Below, in pieces: positions 1 through 9,925 of a DNA stretch of 64,000 nt. The DNA lies in the NCBI GenBank assembly GCA_964023205.1, contig OZ026834.1, positions 46,929,029 through 46,993,028 of the forward strand. The letters are read 5' to 3'. Below the pieces are notes generated by a model. That model was not told where the DNA came from. It saw only the letters and a program-made list of their open reading frames with translations, and ran no database searches. Each line of letters begins with the position of its first letter. Positions within the stretch are counted from its first letter, which is position 1. The position numbers and the translations under genes were made by a program. This stretch comes from Lutraria lutraria (Eukaryota > Mollusca > Bivalvia > Venerida > Mactridae).

Positions 1-1
1 G

Positions 2-2461
2 AAAAATTACAGTAGGAAAATACCCACTGGATTGAATCGTTCACAGTCAATATTACGGGATTGGTTACAGTCCCAGAATTCAAAGTCGAAAACACATGAA
101 AAGAAACCAGCTGATTCGAGTGGTGAACAACTGACTCCTTTGCGGTCATCGCCACGGAAAAAGACGCCAATGTTTGTCAGTTGGGAAGGAAAGGAGCTGC
201 TAATCAAATCTCCACGAGTTGTAATTCACAGGAAGAGAATCTATTCACGGATGGAGAACTTGAATCCGAATCTAACCATTGATATGAATGATGGGAAACT
301 CGGATCTGATTGGCATATGGAGATGGAACTACTTGCTAACATTGATACAGACCAGAGAGTAACAAGAAACATGATTGACATCAATGCTGCTAAAAGTGTA
401 ATAGAGCAGTCTGGAGCTGAAAGTAAAGTGTTAACCCTGTATGATATTTCACCTAAAAAAGAACCTTTACCACTGTTTCCTAAACACATTGAGGATTGCA
501 ACAGAAAAGTGAATCGCAAGGATGTGACCCCTAAAAAGGAACAGTTATTGCCGCTCTTTCCTGATTTTAAACATGATAGTAAACGTTCACCTGGCCAATT
601 GTCCTGTTACGGTTTCTATAATCTGGAAAAGAAGGGGAATTCTTTAAAAAACAACACATCACAAAATTCCATTCCTAAAAGGAAAAGTTTGAAAAATGAA
701 CGTCCAGATAAGAATGCTAGTATTGAAAAGTACTTGACTACAACTAGCAGCAACAGTACAGCCAATAAACCGTCATCTTCGAAATCTGAGAAACAAGACC
801 ATGGTATGAATGGAATCCTTCATCAAAGCACTGAAAGTCCAACTCTGCCTAAGATCATATCTAGAGAGACACTGTCTGCGAAAAAGTATATAAACTCTGC
901 TCCAACAGAAAAAGAGCCTTTACATGATTCATACGGACCAAATGACTCACCAGCCAAAAACTTACGGCATAGAAAACTTGCTAATGATACAAATCCAAGC
1001 AAGATTTCTACTTCTCCAATTTACAATGGTGTACTAAAACAATATTACTTTGATAGGAATCAGAATGACCCTGAATTAAATACAGTTATGACCGAAGACT
1101 GCGATCATAGTCATAATAATGATGCTAGTTCAGTACTAAAAAGTCTCCTAACGTGTGATATGCAGTCTGCCAAAAGAAAAACAAATTCAGAGCATGAATT
1201 AACACCTGCGAGAAAGAAGCATGTTCCACAATCACGTGAACGCGATGACTCACCAGCAAAAAACTTGAGGCAAAGAAAACAAACTACAAGTCATATTGAA
1301 AAACACAACAATCCGAGGAAAATGAATGATACTGATCAAATAGATGGAGAAACTTGTAACCCCGACATGTTAGACCGGCTGAAAAAGTGTTGTTCTCAAT
1401 TAGATAAGTACCACCCCAAGTTTAGGGCAGTAAGTGATGGTACACATGATCAGGATAATAATCATGATGATAATGATAGTCCAATTTTTACGAAAGTATT
1501 TTCTCGTGATACACGGCCATCCCAAAGAATGAAGACCTCTGAGTGTGAAATGACTCCGCCGAGAAACTCGTTCGTGCCAGAATCATGTGGATTGGTTGAA
1601 TCGCCAGCAAAAAGCTTGCGACAGAGAAAGCTGACAAATGATTTTGAAAATTGCAGCAAAGTTGATGAAGCTGAAAAGAAGCACAACAATTTGACTTCTT
1701 CGCCTTCGATTCTAAAAAACAGGCTTAAAAATTATAGTTTTCCTCTGGAGCAATATTACCCTGCATTACAGACCGGTGGTGGCGGGACTTCTGATCTTGC
1801 TAAAATGAGTACTCCACCAGCTTTGGAAAAAGTATCACCAAGTGTTGAGCAACAGGACAAGAGAATTTATTGGCGTTATGATGGGACAAGACAAATTGAA
1901 AATACATCTTCAAATGTCACTTCTGAAGACATAAGTACTAAAACTCTTCAGTCTGAAAAAAAGCAGCCGGTATCTTCCAATTCATCCAGCCCATGGAAAA
2001 CAGCTGTATCGTTGTCACCTGCGAGGTCAAGCCCAAGAAATAAAGTGAGTTCAGATGACAGAGTGGTTGATACACTTGGTGATCTACAGAACTTAATTCC
2101 ATCGTATGATCTTCAGATAGATTCTGAAGCTTTATGTGAAACTTACAAAAATCTAGAGAGTCCTATCTTTTCCACAAAATTTCGCAAATTCTTATCTAGT
2201 TCCAGGAGTTCAGATTCAACATCAAAAAATAATTTTGACAAGAATCTCACATTTTTCAAAAGAAACAAGACTTCACTTACTAAAAGTAGTAAACATTTTC
2301 CACTGTCTAGTGAGAGCATTTTGAGCACGGCTAATGTGCCTGCTAACAATATTAAATCGAGAAGTAGTCCAAGACTGCCATTGCATTCTGATAGCCCTAC
2401 AGAGAGTGTAAATGACCAGTCTATCATGACAGAATATTATAATGGAGCAAAACTGTCCTAG
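2..2461 (+). CDS. C-terminal coding exon(s) of a probable DTL/CDT2-like protein, 5' partial
   Basis: The frame is open from the first full codon at nt 2 to the TAG at 2459-2461 (819 codons), so the true start lies left of the window; the residue at 32 is a TTG leucine, not a start. No folded domain is visible: the protein is Ser/Thr/Pro/Lys/Asn-rich and probably disordered. At nt 44-67 is QSILRDWL, followed by TPLRSSPRKKTP (131-169). The motif SPAK(N/S)LR(Q/H)RK occurs three times (947-976, 1250-1279, 1601-1630) and a KKE-LPLFP motif twice (about 448-570). The last residues contain QSIMTEYY (2417-2440), a canonical PCNA-interacting PIP box, followed by NGAKLS and stop. Human DTL/CDT2 has a similar SIRNWV segment followed by SPRK in its disordered tail and a C-terminal PIP box. 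CDT2 recruits PCNA-bound substrates such as CDT1 to the CUL4-DDB1 ligase. The N-terminal WD40 propeller would be upstream. Another PIP-box nuclear protein is possible. Confidence 0.55.
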   Translation, partial: KNYSRKIPTGLNRSQSILRDWLQSQNSKSKTHEKKPADSSGEQLTPLRSSPRKKTPMFVSWEGKELLIKSPRVVIHRKRIYSRMENLNPNLTIDMNDGKLGSDWHMEMELLANIDTDQRVTRNMIDINAAKSVIEQSGAESKVLTLYDISPKKEPLPLFPKHIEDCNRKVNRKDVTPKKEQLLPLFPDFKHDSKRSPGQLSCYGFYNLEKKGNSLKNNTSQNSIPKRKSLKNERPDKNASIEKYLTTTSSNSTANKPSSSKSEKQDHGMNGILHQSTESPTLPKIISRETLSAKKYINSAPTEKEPLHDSYGPNDSPAKNLRHRKLANDTNPSKISTSPIYNGVLKQYYFDRNQNDPELNTVMTEDCDHSHNNDASSVLKSLLTCDMQSAKRKTNSEHELTPARKKHVPQSRERDDSPAKNLRQRKQTTSHIEKHNNPRKMNDTDQIDGETCNPDMLDRLKKCCSQLDKYHPKFRAVSDGTHDQDNNHDDNDSPIFTKVFSRDTRPSQRMKTSECEMTPPRNSFVPESCGLVESPAKSLRQRKLTNDFENCSKVDEAEKKHNNLTSSPSILKNRLKNYSFPLEQYYPALQTGGGGTSDLAKMSTPPALEKVSPSVEQQDKRIYWRYDGTRQIENTSSNVTSEDISTKTLQSEKKQPVSSNSSSPWKTAVSLSPARSSPRNKVSSDDRVVDTLGDLQNLIPSYDLQIDSEALCETYKNLESPIFSTKFRKFLSSSRSSDSTSKNNFDKNLTFFKRNKTSLTKSSKHFPLSSESILSTANVPANNIKSRSSPRLPLHSDSPTESVNDQSIMTEYYNGAKLS

Positions 2462-3744
2462 GTTCATAAAACTACCTCGCGTTTCATATAGGCATTAACT
2501 GGATTGAGTTGTTGCCCTTTGTATAAAAGTATAGAATCCCTGACATAGAAATAGTTGACTGATATTGTGTGCTGTGTAGAAAATTACTATTTGCAATCTT
2601 CAAATTAGTGGGTTGCCCCCTGCCCGAAAGGATTTTTTTTCCTTCTTTTTAAAAGTCTTTTGGGGACAACCTAGTTTTAGAGAGTTTCCTTCATACAGTA
2701 TATAGTCGGGCGACCTGTCACAAAAAATTAATTCAAAGACTGATTTGTAGGAATAGCAACAAATTTCAATTTTCAAAAATTTGTATAATATTTCCATGTA
2801 AAAATTCAGTGAAAAAAGGAAGAAAAAACATACATTATCTCCCCTGCTAGTCATATGGAGCTTCTTTCGACAGAAAATTACAAAGAATAATAAAAAAAAA
2901 TTTTTTTATCATCAACCTGATATGAATATCGTCGAAAATAAGTAATAAGTCGAGAAACTAAAGATTCAACTTGATATGTTTTCATTGCAAATGAATGTAA
3001 CATTCTTTTTAAAATGAAATATGATTTTTTCATCATAATACTGATTACAACATAAAATATATGTGATTAGCATGCATAAATCTACTACATTGGCCGTTAT
3101 AGTTTATTTTGTCTTTACGTCATGCATATTTGATATTGACATGAAAAAAAAACGGTCAGTTTATTTCAAACTATTTCTAAAACCTTATTCATCAAATATG
3201 TAGAGATTGGAAAAGTTTGACGAATATGGTGTAGCTAGGATATAGCATTACTTGTCTCACATAAGTTGAAATGGTAATTAAGATGCATGATGTAATTAAC
3301 TGCTAAATGACTAACCATGACTACAGAGTTAGATCAGGAATACAAGATGCAGTGACTTCCTTCTTTAGATGGGTCTGGTAAAGGTAACCTTCCCAACAGC
3401 ATTTAGGCTTCAATTTACCCAAATCTAAATGAAGAATTTACATTTACATGAGTAATTAACATTTAAAAAAAGTCAGACATGACATGATTTTTTGACAAGA
3501 AATATAGTAGACTTACAATATTAGTGTAAAGTAACCAGAGTACTCTATTTATTATAGCATTGTCTATAGATAAAATTTCCGTATATCACATCTCCATAAT
3601 TTTGCTACTCCAAAAGGATGTTGCTTTGGAGAGGTTGCACAGTACAGTAAAACTTAATTATTACAAGTATCAATACCAGAAGACCAAGCCTACCTTGAGG
3701 TGTTTTTTAAGTCCTGTCAATTTTGAACAAACGCATAATAACCT
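2462..3744 (+). other. Probable 3' UTR and intergenic sequence
   Basis: This is AT-rich sequence with no convincing exon. A possible polyadenylation signal AATAAA lies at 2889-2894, about 430 bases after the stop codon. Whether the transcript ends there or further on cannot be decided from sequence alone. Confidence 0.35.
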
Positions 3745-3924
3745 CGTTATTACGAGCACTGGGTTTATCACAGACACTTATTTAGTAAAAATTCAAACCC
3801 ATACACAACAGTCACTCTTACCACCATCAATGCATATAGAAAGTGTGACCGCTGTGGATGGGTTTGAATTTTGATTACACAAGTGTCTGTGTGGTTTATA
3901 TCAAGATGACCCTTCGAGATAACA
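3745..3924. mobile_element. Long imperfect hairpin, probable MITE
   Basis: The left arm (about 3745-3822) and right arm (about 3840-3924) are inverted copies. The arms share CAGACACTT and AATTCAAACCCAT with only small mismatches and indels, and flank a loop of about 18 bases. There is no coding capacity of its own; a 104-codon frame crosses it only because the arms lack stops. The compact palindromic form suggests a foldback MITE. I could not define a target duplication. Confidence 0.5.
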
Positions 3925-4940
3925 AAGTTTTTCTGTATTCTAATAAACAAATGAGTAACATTCATTGCCATCACTATAATATGTTAGCTGTTAAAATAGG
4001 TCTGATGAAATATTGTTGATAATGTGTGTTAGTATTTACTCTGACATTGTTGTGATAATATTACTTCAAGGATCAAAGCTCTACATCCTTAGTATAATAT
4101 ACTAGAGTGTGATTTTATTGAACTGTCACAGCTGAATAATAACATGCCATGGTTGCTGAATGCGATTATTTTTTAGCTTATTGACGCAGTTTTAGTTTAT
4201 TTTACTGTTAGTGAATGCTCTATGCTGCATGTTAATATAATATTGTGCGGCGCCACATTAGTATATGTACTTTAGACAACTGGTATATCAAAAATTATTG
4301 TATAACTTATAAAGGTAATCAAATCTCACCGAAGCTAGAAATGAATGCAAACATTGACCATTAAATAAATCAGCTTTGACAGTTTGATAAAATCACACAA
4401 TACAAATTTACAAAGTATGATAATGTGCTGTAGAATATTATGTGTAGAACTCATGTTTCAATAATCATTTATTTAATGTGAGTACCAATTAAATGTCTTG
4501 TCATTATTTTTATTTTATTTGAGTGTTTTTGCTGTGTTTAGTGCATGGTTATTTTATAGATTCATGTATATACGGACTGAAATGGGTAATTTTTGTATGT
4601 TTTAATAATATGAAATCATAAATCTTATGGAAATTCTTTAAAAAGATAAGTTTTTTTCTGAAATCATCTGCAGGACGACTTAAGGATATACTGTACACAA
4701 AATATTATTTTTTATCATAAATTTTAATTATTTGAGTGTTGTTACAGATTAATCTGTAAAAAGCTCATTTAATGTTTAGACTTAGTTACCGGTGTCTACG
4801 GGAATGAACTATCACCTCTGTATTGTTCACATAATTATGTTAATAGAGATGCTATTCAGAATTTATATACCTTTACTATGTAAAATTATGTTACATTGTT
4901 TGTTTTAAAGAATATTTTATGTAAAATTGTATAAGATATT
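3925..4940. other. AT-rich intergenic DNA
   Basis: No gene, RNA or clear repeat was recognised. AATAAA-like signals occur, for example near 4362, so part could be a long 3' UTR of the upstream gene. Confidence 0.3.
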
Positions 4941-5610
4941 TATGCCCCCACAAACGAAGTTTGAGAGGGGGTATATTAGAGTCACTCTGTCGGGTCGGTT
5001 GGTCAGTCTGTCGGACATTGGTCGGTCAGTCCGTCCGCATAAAATATCAAAAGTTTGTGGAGCGAACTACTTTCTCATTCTTTAAGCAATTGTAATGAAA
5101 CTTGAAATATGTTATCACCATCAAGTTTAAATGTGCAAGACACAATTTTCATTCCCAGCGATTCACTCATTCCAGAGTTATAGGCCCTTGAACTTAGCCA
5201 TATAGTGTAGAATGGCAGTCTTAGTTTGTGGAGCGAACTTCTTCCACATTTTTCAAGGGATTGAATTGAAACTTGAAATATGTTATCACTTTTAAGTGTA
5301 CTCATGCAAGACACAATTTTCATGCCCAGCAATTCACTCATTCCAGAGTTATGTGCCCTTGAACTTAGTCATATAGTGTACAATGGCACTCTTAGTTTGT
5401 GGAGCAAACTACCTCAACATTTTTCAAGGGATTGAATTGAAACTTGAAATATATTATCAATATTATACGTAGATGTGCAAGACACAATGTTCATGCCCAG
5501 TGATCCACTCATTGCAGAGTTATGTCCCCTTGAACTGTATAGTGTAGTATCACTTACTTAGTGTCAAAGCAGCGGCGGGGGTATTAGTCACCTCTGCGAC
5601 AGCTCTAGTT
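4941..5610 (+). mobile_element. Helentron/pearl-like non-autonomous element A, three core repeats
   Basis: The left end is TATGCCCCCACAAACG, followed by GGGGGTATATT and a GTCGGTCGG-type head. The right end reads GGGGGTATTAGTCACC then TCTAGTT. The core is a tandem array of three units of about 171 bases, each starting near AGTTTGTGGAGCGAACT (about 5051, 5222 and 5394). No terminal inverted repeats or target duplication are seen. If the ends are TATGCC and CTCTAGT, the insertion lies between two T residues, as described for helentrons. Variable core tandem repeats are typical of pearl/HINE-type non-autonomous elements. Family assignment is from memory of bivalve repeats. Confidence 0.6.
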
Positions 5611-5769
5611 GTTATTTGCTATAAGCCACATGTAACAGTCTGTTTGACAATTGGCCTGAAGATTAAAGCATGAAAATAGCATTTTAGTGAGTTCTCTTTG
5701 TAGCTTTTAAGAATCATGTATATAAGCATTTTTTCTTGTGGGTTTTTTATATTGAGTATTTATATGTTC

Positions 5770-6046
5770 ATTACACTCCTGCAAACAAAGTTTGAGAGAG
5801 GTATATTGAAATCACTCTGTCGGTCGGTTGGTCCGACCGTCTGCATACTTTCACATTTTTCAAGGGATTGAAACTTGAAATATCGAATCGATATGAAATG
5901 TAGATGTGCAAGTCACAATTTTCGTGCCCAGTGATCCACTCATTCCCTGAGTTATGTGCCCTAGAACTTAGCTATATAATGTACTATTGCATTCTTAGTG
6001 TCAAATTGACAGTGGGGTATTAGTCATTCCTGTGACAAAGCTTTTA
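5770..6046 (+). mobile_element. Helentron/pearl-like element B, single core unit
   Basis: This is a diverged relative of element A with the same head (CAAAGTTTGAGAGAGGTATATT then TCGGTCGGTTGGTC) and the same tail (GGGGTATTAGTCATTCCTGTGAC). Only one core unit is present, showing that core copy number differs between members. The outer ends are eroded, so boundaries are approximate. Confidence 0.55.
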
Positions 6047-7207
6047 TTTCATTCTGCCTTGAGACAGATTTTTTGGAAAGAAAAAATATTTAACAGGAAA
6101 ATTTCCATTTTGTTAACTTAAGGAACTATGTAAAACAATAAGGGAAAAATTTGTTTGACTGTCAGTGTCTTTATATTATTATTATTACAATATTCAATTT
6201 TGTTGACAATTATCTGTATATTTGCATTTCAATATGATATATGTTTTATACATATACCTAAAGAAAATTCTATCCAATAAAATTAAATCTGCATAGACGT
6301 TATACTTGACTTGTTATTTTTGTTGTTAAAATTTCTCTGTGTTAGGAGTGGAAATCAGATTATAACTTAAAGATATTTGACCCAATAAGAATCAAAGTAC
6401 TGAAAGTACTGTCGGAAGCAAAAAAGAGAAATATGCACCTATATCGTTTGTACCTTGGCAAATATTTTTAACATTTACACTAACAAACCGACTAAACATT
6501 AATATATAATGCAAGTCATATATGTGTTTGACACTAAAGAAGGACATACACTTTACTCTCTTAGCATCTAAAATAAGACATAAATCATTGGAAAGGTTAA
6601 CAACACATTAGATTTAGACAATTAATGAAATTGCATCAAGAACTCGTTATACCAACACATAAGTAGCAGTAAATATCAACATCAATACTACCGATTTTTA
6701 TGAGAGTCTAGTACTGGTTCTTCCCAGGAGCCATGCTTAGTTGAACTGTACGCCTCATATGACTGACTGTAGAAAAGGTGTAAAAAAAATTCAATATAAA
6801 CAAAGGAACAAAAGCAACACATGGTGTGTTATTTCAATAGCTAACAGCAGATATGCAGGTTAATTCTATGTATTTGAATATGTCATGTATTTAACAACAT
6901 GCACTTATTTAGATATTTGTCTCTTTCCATGTGGTTACAATACAATGATTTGAAATATATTAAGATCCAACACAGTTAATTGAAAAAATTACCAGGTGCA
7001 TTTATACATTCACACTATTTAGTTGAGACCTATTTTCTTGTGCGGCTTTCTTTATAACCAAGCTATTATGGAGTCCAAGGAAGGCAGATAGGTACATTTG
7101 TATGCGATTGTATAGGAAGGTGATTTTATAAAAGAACTATCTCAATGTAAGCATAATAAAAAATTACAAACTCAGTGGATTTCCTAGTGTATAGAAATAA
7201 GTGCTTT
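6047..7207. other. AT-rich intergenic DNA with a small repeat fragment
   Basis: At 6391-6410 sits ATCAAAGTACTGAAAGTACT, matching one end of the 160-190 bp interspersed family found at nine other sites in the window (see 19882-20038 and others). AATAAA near 6278 is a further candidate polyadenylation site. No exon was recognised. Confidence 0.35.
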
Positions 7208-7440
7208 TATGCCCCTGTATCAATAGATTGGGGGAATATTGTTTTTGGACAGTTCGTCTATCTGTACCAAATAAAGATATTACTGGTGAAATCAAAACAC
7301 TTCCACCTACAGTCACCAAACTTCTAATGTTTAATCCTGATAACAATCTCTATAGGACCTGTACATTTTAAGGTCAGTAGGTCAAAGTCACCCAGAGGGG
7401 GATCTTGTTTTAACAACACATCTTGTTTTATGATTATTTT
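7208..7440 (+). repeat. Interspersed repeat (ATGCCCCTGTATC family), copy 1
   Basis: Begins ATGCCCCTGTATCAATAGAT and later carries CAAAACACTTCCACC, GGACCTGTACATTTTAAGGT and AGGTCAAAGTCACCCAGAG. The same ordered blocks recur at 21773-21962, which supports a dispersed family rather than chance. Long ago diverged; non-coding. Confidence 0.5.
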
Positions 7441-7458
7441 AAATAACTTAAGTGGATA

Positions 7459-8775
7459 CGAGGGGTGTTCCAAAATTATTGTTACTTGCGCAATATCTCG
7501 TGGAAATAGTGCTAAATGAGCTTAAAACTACCTCGTGGCGATAGCGTGATATCTGAAGCGTGGGATAGGTAAATATCTCGCTCACAATTACACTGACCTT
7601 GGTGCTGTGTACATTATTTTGTAGCGCACTCGTTACACTCTATACAAATATGGTTGGCAAGAGAGCTGACAATGTAATTGAAATTAGGGCCTATATCAAA
7701 GGTAGGTCTCTACTTGGCTTAAAGCCGGTGGATATTCATCGTGAGGTGTGTGATATCTATGGGAAGGGTCAAATGTCATATATGACTATTTGTAGGTGGG
7801 TTGCTCGATTTAAGTCGGGACACCAGCAGCTTAAAGATGCTGCTCACACAGGTCGCCCTGCAACAACAACAACGAAGCATAACATTGAACGAATTCGGCA
7901 AATCCTTGAAAAAGATGCAAGGCACACTGTCCGGCAGTTAGCTAAAATGACAGGCTTATCTTTAGCACGTATTCATTGTATTTTAAAGAAACATCTTAAG
8001 CTGGGCAAGATCAATGCCAGGTGGATACCCCATTTACTAACTGACGACCAAAAGAGGTCCCGGGTTGACAAGGCCAAATCCTTATTGAAGAAATACCCAA
8101 AATACAGCAAAAAGGCGTTTGATAATGTGGTCACAGGTGATGAAACATGGGTGTAATGCAGTAATCGAATCTGGGCAATCAAAAACGCCAGGCGCCCTAG
8201 CATTGCAAAAAGAATACGCACCGTGAGGAAGGTTTTGTATGTCATATTCTTTGATAACAAGGGTCCAATCATTCAAATCCCTGTTCCAAAAGGCAAAACG
8301 GTCACAGCGAAGTATTATAGAGACGTTGTACTTCGAAAACTTAAGAAAGTCTACAAACGCCGCCGTCCACGGACAGGTTTGAAGTACCTCAGACTCTTAC
8401 ATGATAATGCGCCAGCACACAAGGCGCGCTTTGTAACGGAGTTTTTGAAGGCAGAAAAGGTCACTGTCCTCCCCCACCCTGCATATTCACCGGACTTGGC
8501 CCCCTGTGACTTTTTCTTGTTCCCAAAACTAAAATTTCACCTGTCTGGAAAAAAATATAAATCAAGAAATGCCCTTGGCTCTGCCATTTACCAGTATCTT
8601 ATGAGTATACCAATTCAAGAGTACGAAAACTGTTTCCAAAAGTGGATCGATCGGTTGAAACGATGCATAGATGCAGAGGGGGAGTACTTCGAGGGACAGG
8701 GCAAAGTAAAATGATCAGAATTACTTCTATCAAAGAGAAATCACCAAAGTAACAATAATTTTGGAACACCCCTCG
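7459..8775 (+). mobile_element. Mariner element, 1,317 bp, with perfect 29-bp terminal inverted repeats
   Basis: The ends at 7459-7487 and 8747-8775 are identical 29-base inverted repeats beginning CGAGGGGTGTTCCAAAATTA. Both sides are bordered by TA (7457-7458 and 8776-8777), the usual Tc1/mariner target duplication. The element contains one transposase gene in the + orientation. The perfect terminal repeats argue for a recent insertion. Confidence 0.95.
7650..8714 (+). pseudogene. Mariner transposase (DD34D) interrupted by one in-frame stop
   Basis: The ATG at 7650 (MVGKRADN) opens a frame that runs to TGA at 8712-8714, 354 codons before the stop, about the family length. One TAA at 8154-8156 interrupts it. 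The N-terminal third carries the paired helix-turn-helix DNA-binding region. The linker motif WIPHLLT (8022 onward, family WVPHEL) is present. The catalytic DDE/D triad is complete: D in GDETWV (8139), D in LHDNAPAH (8403) and D in APCDFFLF (8508), with exactly 34 residues between the last two. YSPDLAPCDFF, the mariner hallmark, is intact. The stop falls right after GDETWV, where relatives usually have Tyr, so it looks like a single substitution of a Tyr codon. Unless the stop is read through, the copy cannot make full-length enzyme, though its ends could be mobilised in trans. Confidence 0.92.
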
Positions 8776-8901
8776 TATGTTTTAATTGACTAAATATTGG
8801 TTAGATATTGACTAAAACACTCATATCTTTTTATATGCTTTCAATTATGTACCGGAAATTAGAAAATGTGGTTTCACCATCAAAAGTATTGTATGATAAT
8901 T

Positions 8902-9925
8902 ATACCCCCAGATATGAAATATATGGGGGCTATATTGGATTCACGCTTGACGGTCGGTCGGTCCGTGCGTCTGTAGACACAATTTGTCCGGAGAATTTCT
9001 CAGCAACTACTTACAGGATTTCAATAAAACTTCACAGAAGTGATCAGTAGTAAGCCTAGTTGTGCTAGCTTAAAGCATTTTTCGTTCGGATTAATTTTCA
9101 CTGAGTTATACCCCTTTGTTGTTTTTATACAGTATATACAATAGGCAAATTTTGTCCGGACAATTTCTCAGCAACTACTCAAAGGATCTCAATGAAACTT
9201 CACAGAAGAAATCAGTAGTAAGCCTAGTTGTGCATGCTTAAATCATTTTTCATTTGGATTGATTTTCACTGAGTTATAGCCCTTTGTTTTTTTCTACAGT
9301 ATATACAATAGGCAAATTTTGTCCTGACTATTTCTCATGGACTACTGCCAGGAATTCAATAAAACTTCTCAGAAGTGATGAGTAGTTAGCCTAGTTGTGC
9401 ATGCATTAAGCTTGTCTTGGTTGGTTAAATTTTCACTGAGTTATGGCCCTTTGTTGTTTTTTATACAGTGTATATACATTATCTCAGTAACTACTCATAG
9501 GAATTCAATGAAACTTCACAGAAGTTATAAAAAGTAAGCCAAGTTATGCATGCAATAACCAGGTTTTGTTTGGATTAATTTCCACTGAGTTATGGCCCTT
9601 TGTTTTATACAATTAGGTAAATTTTGTCCGTACCATTTCTCAGCAACTACATGCAGGAATTCAGTGAAACTTCTTAGAAGTGATAAGTAGTTTGCCAAGT
9701 TGTGCATGTCCACAATAGGTTTTGTCCAAGTAAATTTTAATGAGTTATGACCCTTTGTTATTTTTTATATAATGTATATTTAGAAACTGGTCAGGATATA
9801 TCTAAGCAACAATTTGCAGGTATTAAAAAATGAAAATGCATTATATTTCCCTCTGTAAAATGTAACAATAACTGTGTCAAGGCTGCATCTGGGGGTATTC
9901 ATCACCTTTAGCGATAGTTCTAGTT
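8902..9925 (+). mobile_element. Helentron/pearl-like element C, about six core repeats, inserted in a satellite monomer
   Basis: The left end is ATACCCCCAGATATG, then GGGGGCTATATTGGATTCAC and GACGGTCGGTCGGTC. The right end is GGGGGTATTCATCACC then TTCTAGTT. The core holds about six tandem units of roughly 150-170 bases, marked by AACTAC/AACAA-type blocks near 9004, 9172, 9341, 9488, 9645 and 9806. Core units share GAGTTAT-CCCTT and ATGAAACTT blocks with element A, so the cores are diverged homologues. The left flank (8887-8901) and right flank (9926 onward) together rebuild one 46-bp satellite monomer with no target duplication. Confidence 0.65.

Noticed and set aside
3560..3874. 104-codon + frame
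   Set aside because: Covers the foldback MITE and its flank; no known motif.
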